Shown here in pieces: positions 50,901 to 59,728 of a DNA stretch of 64,000 nt. The first letter of the stretch is position 1; every line of letters begins with the position of its first letter. The notes under the pieces are model-generated. The model worked only from the letters and a program-made list of their open reading frames with translations, was not told where the DNA came from and searched no databases. The stretch comes from Catenulispora sp. EB89 (GTDB lineage: Bacteria; Actinomycetota; Actinomycetes; Streptomycetales; Catenulisporaceae), in NCBI RefSeq assembly GCF_041261445.1, contig NZ_JBGCCU010000009.1:186001-250000 (forward strand). Reading direction: 5' to 3'. A program made the translations under genes and the position numbers.

Positions 50901-52259
50901 GTGCGACCCGGAATCCGGCTGACCGACCACGTGTTCACGGTTCCGCTGCGACACGCGAGCCCGGGCGGCGAACTGATCGAGGTCTACGCCCGGGAAGTCA
51001 CCGCCGACGACGGCCCGGCCGAAACCCGGCCGTGGCTGCTGTACCTGCAAGGCGGACCCGGCCACCGCTCCCCGCGCCCGCTGGACGCCGACCTGTCCGG
51101 CGGCTGGCTCGGCCGCGCCGTCCAGGACTACCGCGTGCTGCTGCTCGACCAGCGCGGCACCGGACGCTCCACCCCCGCGACCCGGCAGACCCTGCCGGCC
51201 CGGGGAGACACCCGGCGGCAGGCCGAGTACCTCACCCACTTCCGCGCGGACTCGATCGTCCGGGACGCGGAACTCATGCGGCGCCTGACCGGCGGCGCCC
51301 CGTGGAGCGTTCTGGGCCAGAGCTTCGGCGGCTTCTGCGCCGTCAGCTATCTGTCGTTCGCGCCGGACGGCCTCGCCGAGGTCTTCATCACCGGCGGGCT
51401 GCCCTGCCTGGACGGCGACGCCGACCACATCTACCGCGCCGCGTACCCGCGGATGGAAGACAAGAACGCGCTGTTCTACCACCACTATCCGCAGGACGTC
51501 GCGACGGTGCGCAGGATCGCCGCGCATCTGTCCGATCACGAGACAGTGCTGCCGGACGGCACCCTGCTCACCGTCGAGGCGTTCCAGTCCCTGGGCATCA
51601 TGCTCGGCACCACCGACGGCGCGGACCGGCTGCACTACCTGCTCGAAGACGCCCTGTGCCGGACCCCGCACCGCCAAGAGCTGTCGGACCACTTCCAGCA
51701 CCAGGTCCAGGTAGCGCTGTCCTTCGGCTCACGTCCGCTGTACGCGCTGATGCACGAAGCCTGCTACGCGCAGGACCTGTCCCCGACGGCGTGGGCCGCC
51801 ACCCGGGTCAGGAAGCAGTTCCCCCGGTTCGACGCCGAACGGGTCCTGGCCGAGACGGCCGCGCCGATCCTGTTCACCGGGGAGACGATCCACCCCTGGC
51901 ACTTCCGCACCGATCCGGCCCTGCGCCCGCTGCGCGACCTCGCGGCAGCACTGGCCGGATACGAGGGCTGGGGGCCGCTGTACGACCCGGCGGCCCTGGC
52001 CCGGAACGAGGTACCGGTCGTCGCCGCCGTCTACACCGACGACCTGTACGTCGACACCCGGCACTCCCTCGCCACCGCGAACGCCGTCAAAGGACTGACC
52101 GTCCACCTCACCGACGAGTACGAACACGACGGTCTGACCGCGAGCGGGGCGACAGTGCTCGATCACCTCGTCCACCTGGCGCGAAACCCGCGCCCACTGC
52201 CATCGAAGGCACACCCATGTCCTCAAGACAGTCCCGCGGCGGCCGGAGAAGCCGAATAG
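50901..52259 (+). CDS. Proline iminopeptidase-type alpha/beta hydrolase (S33)
   Basis: 452 residues; GTG 50901 follows AGAGGGG. Landmarks: oxyanion-hole motif LYLQGGPGHRSPRP, LLLDQRGTGRSTPATR, nucleophile elbow LGQSFGGFCAVSYL, and a C-terminal catalytic His in DEYEHDGL. No signal peptide, so it is cytosolic and releases N-terminal proline (or similar residues) from imported peptides. First gene of an operon; its 3' end overlaps the next gene by 43 bp in another frame. Confidence 0.93.
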   Translation: MRPGIRLTDHVFTVPLRHASPGGELIEVYAREVTADDGPAETRPWLLYLQGGPGHRSPRPLDADLSGGWLGRAVQDYRVLLLDQRGTGRSTPATRQTLPARGDTRRQAEYLTHFRADSIVRDAELMRRLTGGAPWSVLGQSFGGFCAVSYLSFAPDGLAEVFITGGLPCLDGDADHIYRAAYPRMEDKNALFYHHYPQDVATVRRIAAHLSDHETVLPDGTLLTVEAFQSLGIMLGTTDGADRLHYLLEDALCRTPHRQELSDHFQHQVQVALSFGSRPLYALMHEACYAQDLSPTAWAATRVRKQFPRFDAERVLAETAAPILFTGETIHPWHFRTDPALRPLRDLAAALAGYEGWGPLYDPAALARNEVPVVAAVYTDDLYVDTRHSLATANAVKGLTVHLTDEYEHDGLTASGATVLDHLVHLARNPRPLPSKAHPCPQDSPAAAGEAE

Positions 52260-53005
52260 CCGCAGCCGTCCTTTCCGCGACGGCGGCGGCCGGCACCGTG
52301 ATGCTGCCCACCGGCAGCGCACACGCCGCCACCTGCTGGTTCGGCTCCTGCTTCAGCTACGTCAGCGGTCGGCAGTTCGCCACCGCCACCGGCGCCAGCA
52401 TCACCATGGACCAGGCCGCGCCCGGCGGAGTCACCTCCGACGGCCACTCCCTGCAGGAACTCGCGCTGCAGAGCACGAACTCCACCACCACCGCCAACAC
52501 CATCGAGATCGGCTGGAACGTCGACCCGGGAACCAACGGCGACTACCAGCCCCACCTGTTCGTCTACCACTGGGTCAACGGCCAGGGCACCTGCTACAAC
52601 GGCTGCGGCTTCGTCTCGACGTCACCGACGGTCCAGCCCGGAATGGCACTCACCCCCGGCACCACAGGCACGTTCGCCCTGTACAACTACGACGGCGACT
52701 GGTGGGCGTACTACAACAACGTCGCCTTCGGATACTTCCCCGGCTCGCTGTGGGGCGGGGACTTCACGACCACGTACTCCATATCCGCCTTCGGCGAAGT
52801 CGCCGCGGACAGCCCAACAAGCTGCACCCAGATGGGCGACGGCACCTACGGCAGCGCGGGCGGGTCGTCGTGGATCTCCGGCTACCAGCTGTACGGCAGC
52901 CGCAGCCAGCCCCGTCTCACCGTCACCGCGACCGATCCGAGCTACTACGACGCCGGCTCGGTGACGCCGACCTCGTTCCACCTCGGAGGCCCCGGTGCCT
53001 GCTAA
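52217..53005 (+). CDS. Secreted neprosin-like prolyl endopeptidase 1
   Basis: 262 residues. Signal peptide RRSRIAAAVLSATAAAGTVM ending GSAHA. The mature protein, about 225 residues, follows the neprosin (DUF239) pattern: SLQELALQSTNS, NTIEIGWNVDPGTNGDYQPH, LFVYHWVNGQGTCYNGCGFV, DGDWWAYYNNVAFGYFPGSL, FGEVAADSPTSCTQMGDG. Neprosins are glutamate peptidases that cut after proline; candidate Glu residues are in TIEIGW and FGEVA. Overlaps the iminopeptidase gene at its start and the second neprosin gene at its end, so the three are co-translated. Confidence 0.85.
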   Translation: MSSRQSRGGRRSRIAAAVLSATAAAGTVMLPTGSAHAATCWFGSCFSYVSGRQFATATGASITMDQAAPGGVTSDGHSLQELALQSTNSTTTANTIEIGWNVDPGTNGDYQPHLFVYHWVNGQGTCYNGCGFVSTSPTVQPGMALTPGTTGTFALYNYDGDWWAYYNNVAFGYFPGSLWGGDFTTTYSISAFGEVAADSPTSCTQMGDGTYGSAGGSSWISGYQLYGSRSQPRLTVTATDPSYYDAGSVTPTSFHLGGPGAC

Positions 53006-53894
53006 GTTCCGGGCGGCCATCACCGCCATCACGGCCACAAGCGCCATCGCCGCCATCGCCGCTGCGGCGCTCACCGCCGGCCTGCTGGGCGCGACGCCGG
53101 CCGGCGCGCACACCATCGCTCCGGCTCCCCCGCCGCCCGGCCCGCCACCGGCAACCGCACCCGCCGCAACCGGGCCGATCTGCTGGTTCGGAGCCTGCTA
53201 CGACTACGTCAACGGCCGCCAGTTCACCAACACCACCGGCGTCAGCGCCCTGATGAAGATCGAGGCGCCGGTCGTGAACCCGGCCCAGACCGGCGAACAC
53301 AGCCTGCAGGAGATCGCGCTGCAGAACACCGCACGGACCTCGACCGTCGAGATCGGCTGGACCGTGGACCCCGAACTCAACGGCGACCGCCGGCCGCACC
53401 TGTTCGTCTACCACTGGGTCGACGGCCAGGAGTCCTGCTACAACGGCTGCGGCTTCGTCCAGGTATCCCCGATCATCCGCCCCGGCATGGCACTTCCGCC
53501 CCACAGCGCGGCCGAGTTCGCCATCCGCAACATCAACGGCGACTGGTGGCTGTCCCTCGACGACCTGCCAGTGGGCTACTTCCCCGGGACCCTGTGGCAG
53601 GGCACGTACACCACCGCACAAGTGGTGTCGGTGTTCGGAGAGGTCGCGGAGAACGCCGCCGACTCCCCCAGCTGCACCCAGATGGGCGACGGCCGCTTCG
53701 GCAGCTCCGGCGGCTCCTCCTGGATCCGCGACTACCGCCTCGCCGGCAGCACCGACAAACCCAACCTGACCGTCACCGCCACCAGCCCGGCGCGCTACGA
53801 CTTCGGAGCGGTGACCCCGACCTCGTTCCGTCTGGGCGGACCCGGAACCGGGCCCTGCGCCACGTCCCCCGGCACCACCGGCACCCCCGGCTGA
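52995..53894 (+). CDS. Secreted neprosin-like prolyl endopeptidase 2
   Basis: 299 residues; GTG 52995 has GGAGG and overlaps the preceding gene by 11 bp. A signal peptide (ITATSAIAAIAAAALTAGLL) and a Pro-rich spacer (PPPPGPPPATAP) precede a neprosin domain paralogous to the previous one: SLQEIALQNTARTSTVEIGW, RPHLFVYHWVDGQESCYNGC, NINGDWWLSLDDLPVGYFPG, VFGEVAENAADSPSCTQMGD. The candidate catalytic Glu residues are kept in both paralogues. Likely cleaves proline-rich proteins outside the cell, feeding peptides to the iminopeptidase. Confidence 0.85.
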   Translation: MPAKFRAAITAITATSAIAAIAAAALTAGLLGATPAGAHTIAPAPPPPGPPPATAPAATGPICWFGACYDYVNGRQFTNTTGVSALMKIEAPVVNPAQTGEHSLQEIALQNTARTSTVEIGWTVDPELNGDRRPHLFVYHWVDGQESCYNGCGFVQVSPIIRPGMALPPHSAAEFAIRNINGDWWLSLDDLPVGYFPGTLWQGTYTTAQVVSVFGEVAENAADSPSCTQMGDGRFGSSGGSSWIRDYRLAGSTDKPNLTVTATSPARYDFGAVTPTSFRLGGPGTGPCATSPGTTGTPG

Positions 53895-53925
53895 GGCGGG
53901 CCACGGTTCTCCCCTCGGCCCCGTA

Positions 53926-53970
53926 CTGCCGACCGCCGCCGAACCCTCCCGGTACGGCTGCGGTCGGCAG
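53926..53970. terminator. Hairpin between convergent neprosin and D-threonine-aldolase-type genes
   Basis: CTGCCGACCGC (53926-53936) pairs with GCGGTCGGCAG (53960-53970) around 23 nt. Located 32 nt after the neprosin stop and 58 nt before the end of the convergent gene. Followed by an A-run, not a T-run, so it is T-rich only when read from the minus strand, ahead of the stem. Confidence 0.5.
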
Positions 53971-54027
53971 CGAAAAACAACACCTCCGGCGGCGGGTCAA
54001 GCATCTAGCCGCACTACGCGACGGCCG

Positions 54028-55137
54028 TCAGAACAGCGTCGGCGCGTCCTCGATGACGGAGTACTCCTCGTCGACGATCAGAATGCTCCGCCACTTGTCG
54101 AAGGTCGTGCAGGGGTGCGACACCGACAAACCGACCCCGTCGCCGACGGCCAGTGGGTGATCGGCGGGGAGCCGGAGGTGGAGGTGCTGGTCGTTGAGGG
54201 CCGTCACCGCGAGGGTCCCGAGATCCGGTGTGGCAGCGCCGTGGCCGGGCACGCCCTGATTCTGGAGACCGCGCCGCCGGATCCGGCGTACCGACGGCAG
54301 CCCGGCGTCGTAGGACACGTCCCGCCGGCCGATTCCGATGACGGCCAGCTCCGGTTCGGGTCGGGAGAGTACCGTTCCCCAGACCTCCAACGCCTCCCGT
54401 AGCCGGTAGGGACCGGTCGCCTGGCTGCCGAACGGGGACAGCCGGTCATAGTAGCCTCCGTCGTGGGTGACGTAGCAGCCGCTGCGCAGCACCAGGCGGG
54501 GAGCAAGGCCGGACAGCGCTCGTACCGCCCGGTCGAAGTGGACGCTGCCGCCGAGGGTCACGATGCCGTCGATCCGCTGCGCGAGGGCTGACAGGCGCTC
54601 CAGTAGCGCGTCGAGGCTGGCTCCGGGGTCCAGGATGCCCTCGAACGCCGCGATGCCGCCGAGGGTGAGGGGTCCGGCGTCGATCCGGCGGGCGAGGTCC
54701 AGGGCGGCCGTGTCGTCCCGGAGTCCGGTGCGGCCGGCGGGGACGCCGATCTCCACCAGGACCCTGAGTCCGGGGAAGGCCACTGATTCCAGGGCTTCCA
54801 GCGAGGCTGTCGAGTCCGCGTAGCAGTAGACCTCGCGGTCGCGCAGTTCGTGCAGCTGCCGCAGCGATCCAGGGTCCACGACCTGGTTGGCGATGAGGAT
54901 CCGGGGCGCGTCCAGGGCCAGGGCCTGGCCCGGGGTGGCCACGGTGACGGCCCACGCGCCGGCCCGGAGCTGGCGGGCGACGATCGCCGGACACATCGTG
55001 GTCTTGGCGTGCGGGGCGAGGCGGACGCCGTGGGCGCGGCAGTAGGCCGCCATGGTCGCGATGTTGTGCTCGAGCGCGTCCCGCAGGACGACCGCCCGCG
55101 GTAACGCGATCGTGCCGTCGAACAGACCGTCAGCCAC
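54028..55137 (-). CDS. D-threonine aldolase / D-serine dehydratase-type PLP enzyme
   Basis: 369 residues. The N-terminal alanine-racemase-fold barrel has the PLP lysine in LAPHAKTTMCPA; the C-terminal beta domain ends in the metal-site motif SHPCTTFDKWRSI preceded by NDQHLHLR. This His-x-Cys site is diagnostic of the DSD1/D-threonine aldolase group, which acts on D-beta-hydroxy amino acids with PLP and a divalent metal. GTG start overlaps the stop of the upstream deacylase gene by 8 bp. Together they could release and degrade D-amino acids. Confidence 0.9.
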   Translation of the reverse strand: MADGLFDGTIALPRAVVLRDALEHNIATMAAYCRAHGVRLAPHAKTTMCPAIVARQLRAGAWAVTVATPGQALALDAPRILIANQVVDPGSLRQLHELRDREVYCYADSTASLEALESVAFPGLRVLVEIGVPAGRTGLRDDTAALDLARRIDAGPLTLGGIAAFEGILDPGASLDALLERLSALAQRIDGIVTLGGSVHFDRAVRALSGLAPRLVLRSGCYVTHDGGYYDRLSPFGSQATGPYRLREALEVWGTVLSRPEPELAVIGIGRRDVSYDAGLPSVRRIRRRGLQNQGVPGHGAATPDLGTLAVTALNDQHLHLRLPADHPLAVGDGVGLSVSHPCTTFDKWRSILIVDEEYSVIEDAPTLF

Positions 55138-56677
55138 GTCGCAGCACCTTCCCCGGACGCTCCGCGCCCACGTTCCCGTCCCGCATCACGACCCGGCCCG
55201 CGACGATCGTCAGCGCCACCCCGGCGGGTGCCCGGCGGGGGTCGGTGAAGGTGGCCCGGTCGGCGACGGCCGTCGGATCGAAGGCGACCAGGTCGGCGAC
55301 CGCGCCGGCGCGGATCCGGCCGCGGTCGGCCAGACCCAGCCGGTCCGCCGGGGCGCTGGTCATCCGGCGGACCGCGTCGGCGAGCGCCAGTTCCCCGCGC
55401 TCGCGCACGTACCGTCCCAGCACCCTGGGAAAGGTGCCGAACGACCGCGGGTGCGGCTTGCCCCGGCCGGCGACCGGGACCGCGTTGCCGTCCGAGCCGA
55501 CCATGGCGAGCGGGTGGGTCAGGAAGGCCCGGACGTCCTCCTCCCGCCGGTAGTGCAGCACCGCCTGGACGGATTCGCCGTCCGGCGCCGCGCACAGGTC
55601 CAGCACCACTTCCTCCGGGGGCCGCGCCCACAGGTCGGCGATCTGGCCGAGCGTCAGCCCGACGAGCTCGGGATCGGCGGCATCGGAGATGGCGACGCGG
55701 TCCCAGTGCCAGGGGATCCCGCCGTACCAGCCCTCGGCGATGGCGGCCAGGGCCCGGCGCCGGTCGGCGCCGGCCGGGTCCTTCTGGACCCATTCGGGCA
55801 GGTACTGGATCAGCGCGGAGGACGAGGCGTCGTAGGGGTAGACGTCGAAGCCGGCGTCCAGCCCTGAGGCCGCGGCGTCCTCGAACCGGCGCAGCGCGTC
55901 GGCGTGCCGGCCCCAGTTCCCGGGCTCGTTCAGGGCCAGGTGCGAGTACTGAAGCCGCACGCCGGTCCGTCCGGCCGCGCCGAGCGCTTCGTCGACGGCC
56001 GCGAACTCGCCTCCGGCGACGGCCCTGGCGTGGGTGGCGTACAGCGCGCCGTGTCGGGCGCAGACGGCGGTCAGTGCCTCGATCTCGGCCGCCGGGGCGT
56101 AGGAGGAGGGGGTGTGGGTCAGGCCGGTGGACATGCCGTGGGCGCCGGCGGTAAGCGCGTCGTCCAGCAGCCGGGCCATGGCGGTGACGTCCCGCGGGGT
56201 CGCCGGGCCGTACGGGTCGTCCATCGCGGCGATCCGCAGCGCGCCGTGGCCGACCAGGGTGGCGACGTTGAGGGCGAGCGGGCCCAGGGCCGCGGCGTAG
56301 TCGTCGAGCCCGGTCCAGCCGATCCGGGCGGGTGCGTCGCCGAGCCGGCCGAGGTGGGCCGTCAGACCCGCGGTGTGCGCGGGACCGGGGCCGACCGGGA
56401 AGGCCGAGAAGCCGCAGTTGCCGACGACTTCGGTGGTCACGCCCTGCAGGACCTTGCTCTCCCCGGCCGAGTCGTGCAGCAGGCTGACGTCGGAGTGGGT
56501 GTGGATGTCGATGAAGCCCGGGGCGAGCACCAGACCGCGCAGGTCGATGGTGTGCGCCGCCGCCGACACCGCTCCTGCGGCGATCCGGTCCCCGACGATC
56601 GCGACGTCCCGCCGGACCGCGGCATCCCCCGTGCCGTCCAGGACCAGCGCTCCGTGCAGCAGCAGATCGGCGTGCAC
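55130..56677 (-). CDS. N-acyl-D-amino-acid deacylase (amidohydrolase superfamily)
   Basis: 515 residues from GTG 56677 behind GAGGGG. Amidohydrolase landmarks: LAPGFIDIHTHSDVSLLHD with the first metal His pair, VLQGVTTEVVGNCGFS with the metal-bridging Cys used by D-aminoacylases in place of carboxylated Lys, GHGALRIAAM, LYATHARAV, LQYSHLA, and MVGSDGNAVP with the catalytic Asp. Hydrolyses N-acyl-D-amino acids to the free D-amino acid. Operon with the PLP enzyme downstream, divergent from the M81 peptidase gene (91 bp apart). Confidence 0.93.
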   Translation of the reverse strand: MHADLLLHGALVLDGTGDAAVRRDVAIVGDRIAAGAVSAAAHTIDLRGLVLAPGFIDIHTHSDVSLLHDSAGESKVLQGVTTEVVGNCGFSAFPVGPGPAHTAGLTAHLGRLGDAPARIGWTGLDDYAAALGPLALNVATLVGHGALRIAAMDDPYGPATPRDVTAMARLLDDALTAGAHGMSTGLTHTPSSYAPAAEIEALTAVCARHGALYATHARAVAGGEFAAVDEALGAAGRTGVRLQYSHLALNEPGNWGRHADALRRFEDAAASGLDAGFDVYPYDASSSALIQYLPEWVQKDPAGADRRRALAAIAEGWYGGIPWHWDRVAISDAADPELVGLTLGQIADLWARPPEEVVLDLCAAPDGESVQAVLHYRREEDVRAFLTHPLAMVGSDGNAVPVAGRGKPHPRSFGTFPRVLGRYVRERGELALADAVRRMTSAPADRLGLADRGRIRAGAVADLVAFDPTAVADRATFTDPRRAPAGVALTIVAGRVVMRDGNVGAERPGKVLRRG

Positions 56678-56768
56678 CGCGAACCCCTCGCCTCAGCCCT
56701 TGTGGATTTCGATCAGCGTAACTAGGTTTGCCGATCAGGGCAATGAAAATGGAACGCGAGGTTCATTA

Positions 56769-58247
56769 ATGCGCATCGGCATCGGCGGCATCTGGCACGA
56801 GACGAACTCCTTCGTCCCGGAGCCGACCGGGCTGGCGCAGTTCCGCGCCTACCAGTACTTCGCGGGTGCCGACCTGCTCGACGCGCTGCGCGGCACCGGT
56901 ACCGAGCTCGGCGGCGCGCTGGAGGCGATCCCCCGCGCGATCCCGCTGTTCTTCGGCGCCGCGCTGCCCTCGGGCCCGGTCCGCCGGGACGCGTTCGAGT
57001 CGATGCTGCGCGATCTGGCGGTCCGCACCCGCGCCGCGCTGCCGCTGGACGGCCTGGTACTCAGCCTGCACGGGGCGATGATGGCCGACGGACACCCCGA
57101 TCCCGAAGCGGAGATCGTCGGCACCCTGCGGGAGATCGTCGGCCCGGTGCCGATCGCCGTCACCCTGGACTACCACGCCAACCCGGGGCCGGCCCTGGCC
57201 GCGGCCGCGGACTTCCTGGTCGGCTACCGCACCTATCCGCACTCCGACATGGCCGCGCGCGGGGCCGAGGCCGCCGAGCTGGTGCTCGGCAACCCGGCGG
57301 TCGAGCACAGTCTGCTGCGGCTGCCGCTGCTCACCCCGCCGGCCACCCAGGAGCACCGGGCCGAGCCGATGCGCTCGATCCTGGCCGCCGCCGACCGGCT
57401 CCGCGCCGAGCCGGGGGTCCGGGCGGTCAGCACGCTTCCGGGGTTCGCCTACGCCGACTGCGACCGGCTCGGCTTCGCGGTCTACGTGGCCGCGCGGGCG
57501 CGGGCGGCCGAACGGGCCCGCGCCCTGGCCGCAGAGGTCTGGTCCCACCGTGCCGCGTTCACCGCGGAGCTGAGCGATCCCGACGAGGCCGTGCGCGAGG
57601 CGCTGCGCGAGCGCTCGACCGACCCGGGCCCGGTGGTCCTGGTGGACGTGGCCGACAACGTCGGCGGCGGAGCGCCCGGCGACGGCACGGCGATCCTGCA
57701 CGCGCTGGCTCGGCAGGGCGCGACCGGCGCGGTCGCGGTGCTCTGGGATCCCGCCGCCGTCGCCGCCGCCCACGCCGCCTCCGGAGAGCGGCAGGAGCTT
57801 CGGATCGGCGGCCACAGCGCCGATCTCATGGGTCCGCCGATGACGGTCCGCGGCCGGGTCGACCCGCGCGGGCCGGTGACCTACGCCAGGACCGGTTCCT
57901 ACATGCGCGGCCAGCGGGTCGACATGGGACGGGTGGCCGTGGTCGAGACCGGCTTCGGGAAGGCGGTGCTCACCGAGAACCGGGTCGCGCCCTTCGACGA
58001 CGACCACCTGCGGGCCGTCGGGGTCGTTCCCGAGGAGGCCGCCTTCCTCGTGGCCAAGGGCGCGATCGCCTGGAAATCCGGCTTCGGCGGCTACGCCCGC
58101 AAAGCCGTCTACGTCGGCACCCCCGGCTACTGCCCCGCCGATCTCGCTCGACTCCCCTACCGCTTCCGGCCCACGCCGATGCATCCGCTGGAGCACATCG
58201 GCCAGGACGGCCTGCCCTTCCACCCGCACGACGAGGACGGACACTGA
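56769..58247 (+). CDS. M81-family metallopeptidase (MlrC/microcystinase C-like)
   Basis: 492 residues; ATG 56769 follows GAGG by 8 nt. Starts MRIGIGGIWHETNSFVPEPT, the family's HETNSF opening. Zinc-ligand candidates: LDYHANPGPA and YRTYPHSDMAARGAEAA. The second domain has VVLVDVADNVGGGAPGDGTA, the family's VDxxDNxGGGxPGD block. Relatives degrade small cyclic or D-residue-containing peptides, which fits the neighbouring D-aminoacylase and D-amino-acid enzyme. Followed after 1 nt by an SDR gene. Confidence 0.93.
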   Translation: MRIGIGGIWHETNSFVPEPTGLAQFRAYQYFAGADLLDALRGTGTELGGALEAIPRAIPLFFGAALPSGPVRRDAFESMLRDLAVRTRAALPLDGLVLSLHGAMMADGHPDPEAEIVGTLREIVGPVPIAVTLDYHANPGPALAAAADFLVGYRTYPHSDMAARGAEAAELVLGNPAVEHSLLRLPLLTPPATQEHRAEPMRSILAAADRLRAEPGVRAVSTLPGFAYADCDRLGFAVYVAARARAAERARALAAEVWSHRAAFTAELSDPDEAVREALRERSTDPGPVVLVDVADNVGGGAPGDGTAILHALARQGATGAVAVLWDPAAVAAAHAASGERQELRIGGHSADLMGPPMTVRGRVDPRGPVTYARTGSYMRGQRVDMGRVAVVETGFGKAVLTENRVAPFDDDHLRAVGVVPEEAAFLVAKGAIAWKSGFGGYARKAVYVGTPGYCPADLARLPYRFRPTPMHPLEHIGQDGLPFHPHDEDGH

Positions 58248-58248
58248 C

Positions 58249-58965
58249 ATGCGGATCCTGATCACCGGCGCGCGCCGCGGAATCGGTGCGGCCCTCGCGC
58301 TGGGGCTCGCCGAGGAGGAGCTGGTCCTGCACCACCTGGGGGCGGCGCGGGAGTGCGAAGCCATCGCCGCCGGCTGCCGGAACGCCGAGGTGGTCGAGGC
58401 CGATCTCGCCGATCCGGCCCAGGTCCGGGCGCTGGCCGCGGCCGCGGGTCCGGTCGACGTCATCGTGAACAACGCCGCGTTCGCCTCCTACACCACATGG
58501 GACGCGGTCCCGTTGGAGGAGTGGAACACAGCGCTCGCGGTCAACGTGACCGCTCCCATGCTCCTGGCCCAGGCGCTCGCGCCGGGCATGCGGGACCGGG
58601 GCTGGGGACGCATCGTCAACATCACCTCGGCGACCGTGCGGATGGGCGGTCCGTCGGGTCCGGCCTACGTCGCGGCCAAAGCCGCGCTCACCGGTCTGAC
58701 CGGCTCGCTGGCCCGGAGCCTGGGCCCGCACGGCATCACGGTGAACGCGGTCTCCCCCGGCGCCGTCCGCACCGAGAGCGAGACCGAGGGCCTGGCCGGA
58801 CGGACCCAGGAGCAGCTGGACGCGGACGTCCTGGCCCGCCAGGCGGTCCAGCGCCGCCTGGGCCCGGACGACCTCGTCGGGTGCGTCAGGTTCCTGATCT
58901 CCGACGGGGCGGCGGCGGTGACCGGTCAGGTCATCGAGGTCGGCGGCGGTCTCATCGCGCTGTAG
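58249..58965 (+). CDS. Short-chain dehydrogenase/reductase
   Basis: 238 residues. Cofactor motif ITGARRGIGAALAL, NNAAFASYTTW, catalytic Ser in NITSATVRMGG, Tyr-Lys in AYVAAKAALTG, and the C-terminal TGQVIEVGGG. It starts 1 nt after the M81 gene, so they are one operon. Substrate unknown. It may oxidise a hydroxyacid or sugar made by the neighbouring enzymes. Confidence 0.93.
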   Translation: MRILITGARRGIGAALALGLAEEELVLHHLGAARECEAIAAGCRNAEVVEADLADPAQVRALAAAAGPVDVIVNNAAFASYTTWDAVPLEEWNTALAVNVTAPMLLAQALAPGMRDRGWGRIVNITSATVRMGGPSGPAYVAAKAALTGLTGSLARSLGPHGITVNAVSPGAVRTESETEGLAGRTQEQLDADVLARQAVQRRLGPDDLVGCVRFLISDGAAAVTGQVIEVGGGLIAL

Positions 58966-58969
58966 CCGT

Positions 58970-59728
58970 TCAGGCGTCCCGGCGGGTGACGCCGCTGATG
59001 AGGTAGTGCGTGAACCCGAGGTAGGCCAGCAGGTCGCCGCCGGCCTCGACACTCGGCCGGTCGGCGGAGCGCCACCCGGGCTCGTCCTCGACCCACGGCC
59101 GACAGCGCTCGTAGTACTCCGTGAGAGGTTCCCGATAGGCCCGGTGCGCCAGGGCTCGGCTAGTGCCGGAGAGTTCGCGCGCCTCGGCGAGCCGTCCGTC
59201 AGGCAGCTCCACCGAGACGTCGAAAGTCGGGTCGAAGAAGGCCCAGCGACCGTCGAGGCCGAGTTCGACCGCGGTGTGTCCGCACCGTAGATTCGCGTGG
59301 TAGACGAAGCACAGCCGGCCGGCGGTCCCGCCGACCTCGCACAAGGAGATCAGCACCCTGGCCTGCTCGTTGCACCAGCCGGCCCCGGAGGCGATGATCT
59401 CCTCCTCGGACAGCGCCCGGTCCGGCGGCACGCGTTCGTCGAGGTGGTGTGGGTGGACGACGTGCTCGTGGACCCACCGCATCGCGGCTTCGGCCCGGGC
59501 CCGCGCCGTGCCGCCGCCGAGCGTGGCCACGATCCGTTCCAAGACCGGACGCGAACCGGGCTCATATCGCAGAGACGGCGGGCCGGCATACAGCGCACTG
59601 TCCGTCTCGGGGCAGTACCGCAGCTGGCACTGTGCCTGAACCCGGTCGACGCCGCCGACCCCGACCGCGGCGATCGCCGCGTCCAGATCGCCGGGGAAGC
59701 CCCGCGCGATGTAGTCGCTCAGCAGCAC
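58970..59728 (-). CDS. Transglutaminase-like cysteine protease-fold protein
   Basis: 252 residues from GTG 59728, which has GGGAGAG 9 nt upstream and overlaps the preceding gene by 10 bp; GTG 59746 is an alternative. Catalytic triad candidates: Cys in SGAGWCNEQARVLI, His in CGHTAVELGL, Asp in FFDPTFDVSV. No signal peptide, so it is cytosolic. The family includes peptidases, N-glycanases and amidases. Last gene of a four-gene minus-strand operon with a ceramidase-like enzyme and a beta-helix protein. Confidence 0.82.
   Translation of the reverse strand: MLLSDYIARGFPGDLDAAIAAVGVGGVDRVQAQCQLRYCPETDSALYAGPPSLRYEPGSRPVLERIVATLGGGTARARAEAAMRWVHEHVVHPHHLDERVPPDRALSEEEIIASGAGWCNEQARVLISLCEVGGTAGRLCFVYHANLRCGHTAVELGLDGRWAFFDPTFDVSVELPDGRLAEARELSGTSRALAHRAYREPLTEYYERCRPWVEDEPGWRSADRPSVEAGGDLLAYLGFTHYLISGVTRRDA

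Noticed and set aside
50891-53005. A 704-codon frame spanning iminopeptidase and neprosin 1
   Set aside because: The first 440 codons are the wrong frame of the iminopeptidase; only the part from ATG 52217 has a signal peptide and neprosin motifs.
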